The notes under the pieces: generated by a model
Told to the model about the DNA's origin: nothing
Databases searched by the model: none
Seen by the model: the letters and a program-made list of their open reading frames with translations, nothing else
Program-made: the position numbers and the translations under genes
Origin: a virus
Length of the DNA stretch: 51,849 nt
Virus record (IMG/VR): IMGVR_UViG_3300015263_001238
Coordinates: 1 to 51,849 of that record
Strand: one strand, 5' to 3'
In this document: positions 9,772 through 17,396 of the stretch, piece after piece
Numbering within the stretch: position 1 is the stretch's first letter
Layout: each line of letters opens with the position of its first letter

Positions 9772-10493
9772 CAGCTACCCCCAGAAGCCTTCTTGGCCAC
9801 GATATCGAATATCCGAATGATCTCTCCTCCAAAAGAGCCTGTTCGGGATAGACTCCGCACTGCGAATCCGACTTTCCTGGACGTAGCGAATCCTGCCGTA
9901 TTCCCCAGATATAATCCGTGCCCTGCGATGCGCCCCCACCCGCAACCAACCATACCCGCATAACTTGTCGAGCTCGTCCTTACGACAGCGTTGGAGTCGA
10001 AGAGGGGCAGGATCTCTGGACTCGTGAACAAGATCGACGGTACTCCTGCTTCGATAGCGAGAGTACGCAGTTCGACTTCAGGAGATCCCCCGGGATCGAT
10101 GTCCCAGACCGACAAGACGTGGTCGTATATTCCGATGAACCGATCCAGGGAACCGATAGATTGGGTATAGGACAAATCGAAGAAGTCGTGCGTGATCACA
10201 AGATCGTGGTCTTCTTGGGGTAGTTCCAGTACGACATAGACAGGGCCTGTAGCATTCGTCCATGCCACCGGCGCCTTCAACTCCAGATGCGCAGGGACCG
10301 CCCCAGTCGTAGGTTTGTAGGTCAGTTGCCACCCTTGCGCCAACGGATCGATGATTTGGATTCCCTGGATACCAGTACGATCCCAGCGATATAGGTTGTC
10401 TCCCGAGCTGGTATTTTCCAATACGAATTTCCTCGTCGCGGCGTCGTCCGCCGAGACGGGGGATCGCATGGATTGGTGTGCCAGTTTGATCAT
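9771..10493 (-). CDS. Hypothetical fibre-associated protein (240 aa)
   Basis: The ATG at 10493 overlaps the stop of the glycosyltransferase gene as ATGA, which favours it over a GTG at 10562 that would overlap by 73 bases. The product starts MIKLAHQSMRSPVSADDAAT; this 'SP..ADDAATRKFV' pattern is commonly seen at the N-termini of phage fibre proteins that begin with a short helical anchor. The rest is beta-rich with a Ser/Gly C-terminus. It sits between the glycosyltransferase and a fibre paralogue, so it may be the glycosylated or chaperoned partner. Function is otherwise unknown. Confidence 0.5.
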   Translation of the reverse strand: MIKLAHQSMRSPVSADDAATRKFVLENTSSGDNLYRWDRTGIQGIQIIDPLAQGWQLTYKPTTGAVPAHLELKAPVAWTNATGPVYVVLELPQEDHDLVITHDFFDLSYTQSIGSLDRFIGIYDHVLSVWDIDPGGSPEVELRTLAIEAGVPSILFTSPEILPLFDSNAVVRTSSTSYAGMVGCGWGRIAGHGLYLGNTAGFATSRKVGFAVRSLSRTGSFGGEIIRIFDIVAKKASGGS

Positions 10494-11938
10494 ATTGGAA
10501 GAGACATCCTGATCTGACGTTTCTTTCGAAGATTCGAAGCCGCGTCCCTCATGTCTTGCCACGCCATGAGGAGTCTACCGAAACCCCCTATGATCTTCTT
10601 GGTGGTTTCGATCCTTTCTCTTGGAGAGCCTCGTAAATCCTTTGGGGTAGCGTAATCGTCCGTTTTGGAAGAGTCGGCATGCAATTTCAAGACAGCATCC
10701 ATCGCAGTATGCCATCCTCTCGGCACATCCCGAAGACGATAGGCTGTTCTTCGTGCTTCGATCTTTCGAACTAGATGCTCTCCTCTCATCTGCATGGACG
10801 ACCGTAACCAGTCCTCGAAGCCGTCACCTGCAATGTCTTGTACGTGAGCACCTGCGCGCGAGAACCCCCCACGGACATCTTGCAGCGCTTCCGCTAGGAC
10901 ATCGTGGAGACGCACATCCACGCCCCAGTCCAGACTCGCTCGTGTGAATTTCTCGTTTCCTGGTGGGTCATGTACTTGCGCAAAAGGAAGAAAGGCCACA
11001 ACGGCCGGACCATTGCACGCTCGATAGATTGCGCCGTACAGACTCTCCCCTCCCCTTCCACTCGACACATGGGCGGGAAGAAAAGGAGGAAGAAGTCTCG
11101 AATTATCGAGTCCCGCCACTCGAGAAGAGAAAAAAGAACCCACTTGTACGCAAAGTCCCGCGGGCGCGCGCATGGCCGCTCGTGTCAGTTTGACCTTTTC
11201 TCGAAGGTTGGTCATCGTCAGACCACCCTTCAGTGCCGGATAACCGGACCAGGAAAAGCCAATATCCCCCACTAGACCGGCCTGCGTCATCACGATAGGA
11301 CCCGATCGCAATTCCCCACAGACCACGTGGTCCCTCTCGCACGCATGCATGATTTCAGAAGGAGTTCTCCCCAATAAGGCGCTCGACTCCTTCACGACGT
11401 CGATCTTCCCAGGCGTGTTACGAACCTTCAGTAGAGCATCGTCCCGACTATCGAAAAACCAGAAATCGGTTGGATCCGACACAAGGGGGTCGTTCTCGTT
11501 TGGATCCAGTCTTCGGAAATGCGCCAGTTTCTGCGGGACCGGGATCGTCTCGGCCGTCGTGTCATCGTCCGCCATGAGGATCGACCTACCACAGGTCTCC
11601 AACAGCAGTGCGTTACGGGCGGCACCCGCGTTGAAGCCGAGGCCCGATGGATCCCCCAGCCCGAACATGACTGCATCCCTGTCTAGCCCTTCTTTTACCA
11701 ACACCGATACATAGGATTGTATCTCTCGTAAGGATACGTATCGAATCCCCGTGAAGCGCAGTTGATGCGAGACCGAAGTGAGGACTTCACGGTTGGCGTT
11801 TCGTGTGGTTGGATCCGTAGAACCGTCCACGACGAGAACCGTGATCTTGTGTCTCTGCGCGTTATCTACGTAGGACCGAACAGCCCTTCCAAGCAAAGCA
11901 GGGCGATCCTTTGTCGGTATGGCGATGGTATCGATCAT
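10490..11938 (-). CDS. Family-2 type glycosyltransferase (482 aa)
   Basis: The ATG at 11938 overlaps the stop of the upstream fibre gene as ATGA. Residues 1-40 (IAIPTKDRPALLGRAVRSYV, then ITVLVVDGST) are the nucleotide-sugar-binding start of a GT-A fold. Residues about 100-128 (GFNAGAARN, then ILMADDDTT) give the conserved acidic DxD-type metal site at about 124-126. Residues about 330-482 are helical and basic, without a clear domain. It would transfer a sugar to a phage fibre or to a host surface glycan; the substrate cannot be told. The 12-bp palindrome described elsewhere also occurs inside this gene. Confidence 0.75.
   Translation of the reverse strand: MIDTIAIPTKDRPALLGRAVRSYVDNAQRHKITVLVVDGSTDPTTRNANREVLTSVSHQLRFTGIRYVSLREIQSYVSVLVKEGLDRDAVMFGLGDPSGLGFNAGAARNALLLETCGRSILMADDDTTAETIPVPQKLAHFRRLDPNENDPLVSDPTDFWFFDSRDDALLKVRNTPGKIDVVKESSALLGRTPSEIMHACERDHVVCGELRSGPIVMTQAGLVGDIGFSWSGYPALKGGLTMTNLREKVKLTRAAMRAPAGLCVQVGSFFSSRVAGLDNSRLLPPFLPAHVSSGRGGESLYGAIYRACNGPAVVAFLPFAQVHDPPGNEKFTRASLDWGVDVRLHDVLAEALQDVRGGFSRAGAHVQDIAGDGFEDWLRSSMQMRGEHLVRKIEARRTAYRLRDVPRGWHTAMDAVLKLHADSSKTDDYATPKDLRGSPRERIETTKKIIGGFGRLLMAWQDMRDAASNLRKKRQIRMSLPI
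11321..11332. repeat. Palindrome GACCACGTGGTC, copy within glycosyltransferase gene
   Basis: One of four exact copies of this 12-bp palindrome in the window and the only one inside a coding region, where it encodes Asp-His-Val-Val. It may be fortuitous coding sequence or a genuine site tolerated in the gene. Confidence 0.6.
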
Positions 11939-13719
11939 GAGTGGTTCTGGGTTATCGAACACAACATGACTGTCGCCGTACCCGCCACCTCCGCGCGCAC
12001 ATAACAGGAGATCATGTCCTCTGCATTCGCCGCCGCCGTGATCGTAGGGGTCCCCCCGGGAAACAGGTAGGCGGATCCGAATCCCAGTGTCCAGCCTCCC
12101 ATGGCATCCTGACGAACAGCGATGTTGATGACATACCCTGCACCTACGTTCGTAGGATTCGCCAGATCGCTGTTCTGCGTCAACTTCAAGTCGAAATTAT
12201 AGCTGACGTCGCCATCTACCACGATCCCGGCACCATCCGAGAGTGTGGATTGTAGGGCGGGCACCATGGGAACATATCCCGCGCCGTTCTCGGAAACTTC
12301 GAACCTCTGTGTGGACTGGTTGTAGCGGATCCTCCCCTTGTTCGCCGGCGATACCGCCACAGCACTCCCGGCCCCGCCCTCGATATAGTTGTTGTTCGTC
12401 CCACCCCCTCCTGGCTCCTGACTGAAGTCCAGATGAGATGCCACCAACGCCTGATCGTTGTGATCGGCAATCAGTTCATCGGTTGCAGGGTCGATTACCC
12501 ATTGCGCCGTATTGTTGGCGAAGAGAATCAGGGGATGGTTGGAGACCGCGCCTACCCAACCCGCCTGTACCGGATCTGTAGAAAGTCCCGATCGAATCTG
12601 CGTCTCTGTACCGGAAACCTCGTCCGTCTTGAGGACGAGGGAAGGACCCGCCGCTCGCGCAAGAAGGAGGTCATAGGAGCTAGCAGGAGGATTGGCGGGG
12701 TCGGCGCCAATGCGAACATCATCGGTGCTGGTAAGCAAGTGGACAATCGCGCCTGTCTTGTCCCACGTATCGACACGAGGATCGTTGTCCCCTACGGAAA
12801 TAGGATTGGTAGCCAACACGGGCGCTACAGATAGCTTGGTAAGACCCTTCTGCGCCAACGAGGCGTCTGGGATACTACTCGGCTCCACATCGATACCGAC
12901 AAGCATCGCCAAATTGACCGTAAGCCCGCCATCCAAGCCCGATAGGTTATCATAGGCTGCCGGCACGACCTCGACCGTCAAGGCATCGTCCGCTACGACG
13001 GCCCAAGTCCCAGAAGGCGCGGTTATCTGGCGAGACGATGGATACGTCGTATTGAGTTGGGTCGTCAGCGTTGCCACACCGTTACGCCTGACTGTTACAT
13101 CGATCGTCCCGCTATTCACCGGCTCGGTGATCTCCAACGAGAGCCCGATGAGCGATCCCGGGTAGATCACACGCCCTACGGTCGATTCAACGGTGGTCGA
13201 TGACCCATCCGGGATGGAGAATGTGGATTCGCGCTCGAAAGTATCGGAGAGAGGTCCACCACCAGCACCCCCCTCGAAAACATTGAAGGACTCTCCATCT
13301 CCGATCTTCTTCCCAAAACGGAAGAATACGGACGAACCACTGCGAACTCCGATCACGAGCCGCGTGTCCGATGTAGGCACCTGAGAGGATACGACAGGCG
13401 TCAGGGCCTGTCCGGCGCTGGGGGCGCGTACCAGATCCACATAGAACAACTCACCTTCTTGTAGAGAAACGCTGCCAGCGGGAACAGTGAAAAAATACCC
13501 CTTGATCGTGGAGTAGATCTTCAAATCCGCGTCCCACGAGAGAACCCCTGTTCCCGCTGTAAACGACCAGATGGCCGCGCTCCCGAAAACGATGTTCCTA
13601 TCCTCCCTGGCCGCATACCCAGAAGAGTCGATAGCCGTGACTAGATCTTCGAAGGACTGAAACCACGGGTCCTGATGCTCCGAAGGATAGGGCCAGCCCA
13701 TTCGAGACGTATTAGGCAC
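11935..13719 (-). CDS. Tail fibre-type protein with shared anchor domain (594 aa)
   Basis: The GTG at 13719, preceded by cggag, gives MPNTSRMGWPYPSEHQDPW, matching the 278-residue fibre downstream through about residue 105. The middle (about 165-290) is beta-rich, and residues about 430-594 (NNNYIEGGAGSAVAVSP, RIRYNQSTQRFEVSENG) resemble the fibre tips of many phages, with a trimer-like C-terminal sandwich. The glycosyltransferase gene follows with an ATGA overlap, so the two are translationally coupled. Probably the longer of two alternative or stacked receptor-binding fibres. Confidence 0.6.
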   Translation of the reverse strand: MPNTSRMGWPYPSEHQDPWFQSFEDLVTAIDSSGYAAREDRNIVFGSAAIWSFTAGTGVLSWDADLKIYSTIKGYFFTVPAGSVSLQEGELFYVDLVRAPSAGQALTPVVSSQVPTSDTRLVIGVRSGSSVFFRFGKKIGDGESFNVFEGGAGGGPLSDTFERESTFSIPDGSSTTVESTVGRVIYPGSLIGLSLEITEPVNSGTIDVTVRRNGVATLTTQLNTTYPSSRQITAPSGTWAVVADDALTVEVVPAAYDNLSGLDGGLTVNLAMLVGIDVEPSSIPDASLAQKGLTKLSVAPVLATNPISVGDNDPRVDTWDKTGAIVHLLTSTDDVRIGADPANPPASSYDLLLARAAGPSLVLKTDEVSGTETQIRSGLSTDPVQAGWVGAVSNHPLILFANNTAQWVIDPATDELIADHNDQALVASHLDFSQEPGGGGTNNNYIEGGAGSAVAVSPANKGRIRYNQSTQRFEVSENGAGYVPMVPALQSTLSDGAGIVVDGDVSYNFDLKLTQNSDLANPTNVGAGYVINIAVRQDAMGGWTLGFGSAYLFPGGTPTITAAANAEDMISCYVRAEVAGTATVMLCSITQNHS

Positions 13720-13734
13720 GATTCATTCTCCGAC

Positions 13735-13748
13735 AGACCACGTGGTCT
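13735..13748. repeat. Palindrome AGACCACGTGGTCT between tail genes
   Basis: A perfect 14-bp palindrome containing the repeated 12-mer. It lies one base after the stop of the 122-residue gene and 15 bases before the GTG of the 594-residue fibre gene, upstream of that gene's ribosome-binding site. There is no T-run after it on either strand, so it is not a simple terminator. It could be an operator or an mRNA hairpin. Confidence 0.7.
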
Positions 13749-13749
13749 C

Positions 13750-14118
13750 CTACACAAGAACTGTCACCCCGGTGACAACCTCGAAGATACTCGGCCGCAC
13801 GACAACATGACGTGCCCCGCTAGGAAGAACGATCCAAATGTCGAACCGGTACTTCCCCGGGTCGATGTTGGTATCTGAAGGGTACAGGAAAATCTCTGCG
13901 GTTCCTCGAGTAGCTGGAGAGGCGATTTCGATCTGCGCCGTATCGGAGGATATCTTTTGAATGACGCAATCCCTCTCCGCCTCCCTCTTCTTCACCGTGA
14001 AATACAAGGTGGAACCCGTCAGATCAACCAAGTTCCCGGCCCCGTCTTTCACGGTCAGGTTCAGTGTCTTCGTCTCCCCTCGATAAACCTCCAGGGAATT
14101 TGCAGGAGACAGGATCAT
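13750..14118 (-). CDS. BppU-like immunoglobulin-fold tail protein (122 aa)
   Basis: The sequence pattern (YRGETKTLNLTVKDGAGN, DLTGSTLYFTVKK, then GTAEIFLYPSDT and GKYRFDIWIVLPSG) matches the small Ig-like domain at the N-terminus of siphophage baseplate upper proteins and many stand-alone phage tail proteins. The usual length is about 110-130 residues, so this is a complete single domain. Its ATG overlaps the upstream stop as ATGA. Probably an adaptor between baseplate and fibre. The identification is by pattern and is moderately secure. Confidence 0.6.
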   Translation of the reverse strand: MILSPANSLEVYRGETKTLNLTVKDGAGNLVDLTGSTLYFTVKKREAERDCVIQKISSDTAQIEIASPATRGTAEIFLYPSDTNIDPGKYRFDIWIVLPSGARHVVVRPSIFEVVTGVTVLV

Positions 14119-14480
14119 GGGTCGCAGACCTCCAGAAATCCTACAATATCCGTTCTCGATTCCAGTAATCCTGTAATCTGCGCAGGTGCGTCCGCAACGA
14201 CCCCAAAAATGCTCTCGACCACGTTGAGGTCGGGGGTCGTGTCCAGAAAGAACACCTGAAGTACGTCAGGGTTTGGGCCCGAAGATTGCGGCGCTTCCTC
14301 GAGGGTGATCTCCCCGAGAATTGGGTTGGATTCGGTCCATCCGTCCGATAAAGAAGGTTCGAGGAGAACTCCGTTCAACCAAACCGCCGTAGACCCTACG
14401 GCATAGGAGGAAGAGACCGTAAAGACCTTATTGACTCCGTCTACCACCCCCGAAGGCACTTCGAAATGAGGCTGACCCAT
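14115..14480 (-). CDS. Small fibre-adaptor protein (121 aa)
   Basis: ATG at 14480 is chosen because aaagga lies just upstream and because the product then starts MGQPHFEVPSGVVDGVNKVF, parallel to the next gene (MPRPRFETAAGAVNGVNKVF). A longer frame to 14552 would overlap that gene. The shared pattern (VNKVF, VS..Y..GS, V.LNGVLL, GWTE, L.EAP) is a small beta domain often found repeated within phage fibres. A C-terminal extension of about 35 residues is unique to this copy. Likely an adaptor or fibre-base protein. Confidence 0.6.
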   Translation of the reverse strand: MGQPHFEVPSGVVDGVNKVFTVSSSYAVGSTAVWLNGVLLEPSLSDGWTESNPILGEITLEEAPQSSGPNPDVLQVFFLDTTPDLNVVESIFGVVADAPAQITGLLESRTDIVGFLEVCDP

Positions 14481-14523
14481 GACAGTCCTTTCTACCTCGT
14501 TCGAGGTGTACGTGGCAATAACA

Positions 14524-14760
14524 TCATCCAGGGATGTAATAGATCCGTACAACGTCTAAAGCGCCTGTCATCTTGGGAGCTTCGTTCAGACGGACTCTCT
14601 TGTGTCCCAACTCCGTCCAACCGCCCTCGAGTTCCTTTCGTAACAGAACACCATTCAAGAACACACGAACCGATCCGGGAAGGTAGTTGTTACTCACAAG
14701 GAAAACCTTGTTCACCCCGTTTACCGCTCCCGCTGCTGTCTCGAACCTCGGACGGGGCAT
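14524..14760 (-). CDS. Small fibre-adaptor protein, paralogue (78 aa)
   Basis: A 78-residue single-domain version of the gene that follows it, with the same VNGVNKVFLVS and FLNGVLL strands and the DVVRIYY end. Its ATG at 14760 directly abuts the stop of the gene upstream. The 43 bases between the two paralogues carry the ribosome-binding site of the second. Tandem duplication of a short domain is the simplest reading. Confidence 0.6.
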   Translation of the reverse strand: MPRPRFETAAGAVNGVNKVFLVSNNYLPGSVRVFLNGVLLRKELEGGWTELGHKRVRLNEAPKMTGALDVVRIYYIPG

Positions 14761-15282
14761 CTACTCCTCTGTCCAAAGAAGTCCAACAGCGTTCCTACCC
14801 CCGTTCAATGTCACCTGATGTACTACCACGCCCTCGCCCTCGGCCAACATGATGGGCTTCGTATGTGTCTCTCCAAAACGCCAAACATACCCGCTAGCCG
14901 GAACCGTGTTGGCTTGCAGACCGTGCTGAGAAACTATATCCGAGGCTACCCCTCCGGTAACTGTTGGCCCCGATCGGACCTCCGTGACAGCGTCTGCGTC
15001 AGTGGAATCTCGCTTCTTTGGCGCGATTACCGAACCCCCTGTATGTGCTGTTATACTCCTGAGTTGGATATCCAGAATCGTGTCCGTTCCCAACGTAGAC
15101 AGAGGGTAGTATTCCAATGTCCATATTTTTATCAGCCTGCCTGACCCGTTTGGATTCAAGAGGGATAGCATCGCCTTATCCGTACTCAAGGAGGGACCGG
15201 CCAACTGGGAAGTGACGTAATAGGTCGCAACGCGCGCAGGGCAGATCGCAAGAGAACCGTCCGCATTCTTCAGAAAAGCCAT
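14761..15282 (-). CDS. Hypothetical tail-region protein (173 aa)
   Basis: A 173-residue beta-rich protein starting MAFLKNADGSLAICPARVAT. The central part (LSLLNPNGSGRLIKIWTLEY and later GYVWRFGETH, KPIMLAEGEGVVVHQVTLNG) resembles a jelly-roll-like decoration domain, but I cannot assign a family. Its start overlaps the stop of the long repeat fibre by one base, which implies co-production with that fibre. Possibly a fibre cap or accessory adhesin; function is otherwise unknown. Confidence 0.55.
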   Translation of the reverse strand: MAFLKNADGSLAICPARVATYYVTSQLAGPSLSTDKAMLSLLNPNGSGRLIKIWTLEYYPLSTLGTDTILDIQLRSITAHTGGSVIAPKKRDSTDADAVTEVRSGPTVTGGVASDIVSQHGLQANTVPASGYVWRFGETHTKPIMLAEGEGVVVHQVTLNGGRNAVGLLWTEE

Positions 15283-17066
15283 TAGATTGTATAACCTCGT
15301 AGATCGAAATCGATTTCTAGCGCCGCCGCGGATAGTCGTCTTCGCACAACAATCAGGCGTGTGTTGACCCCGTCCCCTACCATAACCGTGCCGTCACGAG
15401 TAGTATGAATATCCGGATAGATGATCTCTAAGGACTCCCCGGCCACGTAGAAACGGGAAATGAGATGATCTATAGGTCCCGCGGTCCGCCAGTATAATTC
15501 TATCACCGATCCGTTTTCCGACGTGTCCCCCTCAGTACCGATTACTGCGGACTGTAGATAGACGTTTATGCCGTTACCGATGATCGCGCCGAGCGACGTG
15601 TGCGGGGAGGGGACGGCCCCACCAGATCCGACGTCCAAAAGCGCATCATTGACTGCGAAAGTAAGCACCGTAGCAACAGCGGGCGGCTGCGCAGGCTGCG
15701 AAGCCACACGAAGAATCCCAGTAGACTCCGTAGCCAACATGCGCGCGGCGTCATTGCTATCTTTTCCGAGAACAAGTACACCGTGCAATGCTGATACCGA
15801 TACTTGCGCATCGGTAACAGGATCAATAATGTTAGTCCCGTCACCGACCTTCACTCGGCCTAGCCAGTTATCTCCTGCGGGGAGAGCGTCTGTGTGGATG
15901 ATCTGAAGATCTCCACTGGCGTCTACCACCACATCGTTCGTCCCGTCCGTGATTCGAGTGAATTGCGCTTTGTTGGTCTGATTGTCCGCAGTAGCCCTTG
16001 TAGCCAACGTCGTCTCGGTGGCGAAGTCCTCCGCGTTGAAGTCGGAACGAAACCCCGTCAACGAAGCTTCGGTAGCACGCGTGGCGAGCGTTGTCTCTGT
16101 TGCAAAATCCTCTGCATTGAAGTCTGAGCGAAGACCTGTCAGAGTGGTCTCGGTAGCGCGTGTTGCGAGAGTCGTTTCCGTCGCAAAATCCTCTGCGTTG
16201 AAATCCGCGCGAAGACCAGATAGCGTGGCTTCAGTTGAACGAGTTGCAAGGGTGGTCTCGGTAGCAGCGTCTGGAGGAAGCGTCTGCGGACTCGTGTGAA
16301 GCGCTTCTACATCGACTCCCACGGGATTGCTTGTGATATCCGCGGAGATGGAAGACCCTTTTACTCCAGATCGAATGATAGCCTTCTGCAACCCATTGGT
16401 CTGATTGGCAGACGTCGCCAGCGTCGCCACTGTAACCTCTGTGGCCAACGTAGATACTGTCGCCTCCGTGGCTCGAGTCGAGAGTGGAACGTCGATATTC
16501 CCCTCGATACTCGATAGTGTCGTTTCTAGCGCTACTCCTGCTAAAGTAGCTTCTGTAGCGGCTCCAGCGGGAAGAACACTACTGGCAACATCTATAGCGC
16601 CAATGTTGTTCGTTCCGGCAGGGAGCGGATCTACGATCTGTTTGATTCCGTCCGTATCCTTTATCGCGGCCAGCGTAGCTTCGGTTGCTCGCGTAGACAG
16701 CGTGGTCTGGGTAGCAAAGTCCTTGCTATCCAGAGAAGCCAGAGTGACCTGCGTGGCGAAATCCTTCCCCTCCAGAGAAGCCAGCGTTGTTTGGGTGGCG
16801 AAATCTTTGCCCTCCAACGCTGCCAATGTGGTTTGTGTAGCGAAATCCTTTCCTTCCAAGGCAACCAGAGTCGTCTGGGTAGCAAAGTCCTTGGCTTCCA
16901 AAGAAGCCAATGTCTCCTGGGTCGCGGGATTGACCTGGCTTCCCCCCGCATCGAGAATCTTCCCTACTGTCTGGAGTCGATAGACACCGCCGTCGAGTAC
17001 GATTGCCACCGGACTACCATCGACGTCGTAGAGGACCGACCCTTGAAGAGATTTGGAAGCGCTCAT
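15282..17066 (-). CDS. Repeat-rich tail fibre shaft protein (594 aa)
   Basis: Residues about 48-130 hold five near-perfect 14-residue repeats of the type KDFATQTTLxxLEG, and residues about 268-360 hold three to four 27-residue repeats (AEDFATETTLATRATE then LTGLRSDFN). Similar 'ATxTTLxxL' repeats also fill 169-222. Such heptad-like, Ala/Thr/Leu-rich repeats form elongated trimeric shafts in phage fibres. The N-terminus (SVLYDVDGSPVAIVLDGG) and the C-terminal 150 residues (IELYWRTAGP, LIVVRRRLSA) are globular. Its ATG overlaps the stop of the 110-residue gene as ATGA. Confidence 0.65.
   Translation of the reverse strand: MSASKSLQGSVLYDVDGSPVAIVLDGGVYRLQTVGKILDAGGSQVNPATQETLASLEAKDFATQTTLVALEGKDFATQTTLAALEGKDFATQTTLASLEGKDFATQVTLASLDSKDFATQTTLSTRATEATLAAIKDTDGIKQIVDPLPAGTNNIGAIDVASSVLPAGAATEATLAGVALETTLSSIEGNIDVPLSTRATEATVSTLATEVTVATLATSANQTNGLQKAIIRSGVKGSSISADITSNPVGVDVEALHTSPQTLPPDAATETTLATRSTEATLSGLRADFNAEDFATETTLATRATETTLTGLRSDFNAEDFATETTLATRATEASLTGFRSDFNAEDFATETTLATRATADNQTNKAQFTRITDGTNDVVVDASGDLQIIHTDALPAGDNWLGRVKVGDGTNIIDPVTDAQVSVSALHGVLVLGKDSNDAARMLATESTGILRVASQPAQPPAVATVLTFAVNDALLDVGSGGAVPSPHTSLGAIIGNGINVYLQSAVIGTEGDTSENGSVIELYWRTAGPIDHLISRFYVAGESLEIIYPDIHTTRDGTVMVGDGVNTRLIVVRRRLSAAALEIDFDLRGYTI
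15987..16265 (-). repeat. 27-codon (81-bp) tandem repeats in fibre gene
   Basis: Three to four imperfect copies of an 81-bp unit encoding EDFATETTLATRATE plus LTGLRSDFNA. Copies differ mostly at synonymous or conservative positions. They are prone to length change by recombination. Confidence 0.75.
16677..16925 (-). repeat. 14-codon (42-bp) tandem repeats in fibre gene
   Basis: Five consecutive copies of a 42-bp unit encoding KDFATQTTLxxLEG, flanked by degenerate half copies. It is a second, different repeat array in the same fibre gene and indicates shaft growth by unit duplication. Confidence 0.75.
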
Positions 17067-17395
17067 CGAGTGATCTCCGTCCCAAACAAGGTGAAGGACA
17101 CTCCTCCTAGATTGGAGTACACCCGAACCTCATCAGCGGCAGCCAGCGTCATTCCGATAGTCGCGAAGATCGAGTCATTCTTCAACACGCGAACATCATA
17201 GTATATGTATTGCTTCGGGTCGTCGGGTTCACCGCCGACTGCTACAGACACACGGATTTCCCTGTTGGCCGCTGTCCTGTTCGCAACGACGATCGTCGAA
17301 GTAACGACCGAGGTAATGCCTGGGACCGTGTACAACGTCGTAAGCGTCGCTGCTGATGGGTCGGCCTGCCCCAATACTTTGATCGTCTCTGGCAA
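17063..17395 (-). CDS. Small tail/fibre-base protein (110 aa), TTG start
   Basis: The frame begins with TTG at 17395, preceded by gggaggt, an unusually strong ribosome-binding site that supports the rare start. The product (PETIKVLGQADPSA, TLYTVPGITSVVTSTIVVAN, REIRVSVAVGG, DVRVLKNDSIFATIGMTLAA, DEVRVYSNLGGVSF) is a single beta-sandwich resembling small phage fibre-base or decoration proteins. It is coupled by ATGA overlap to the repeat fibre downstream. Probably a connector at the fibre base; the exact family is not named. Confidence 0.6.
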   Translation of the reverse strand: MPETIKVLGQADPSAATLTTLYTVPGITSVVTSTIVVANRTAANREIRVSVAVGGEPDDPKQYIYYDVRVLKNDSIFATIGMTLAAADEVRVYSNLGGVSFTLFGTEITR

Positions 17396-17396
17396 T

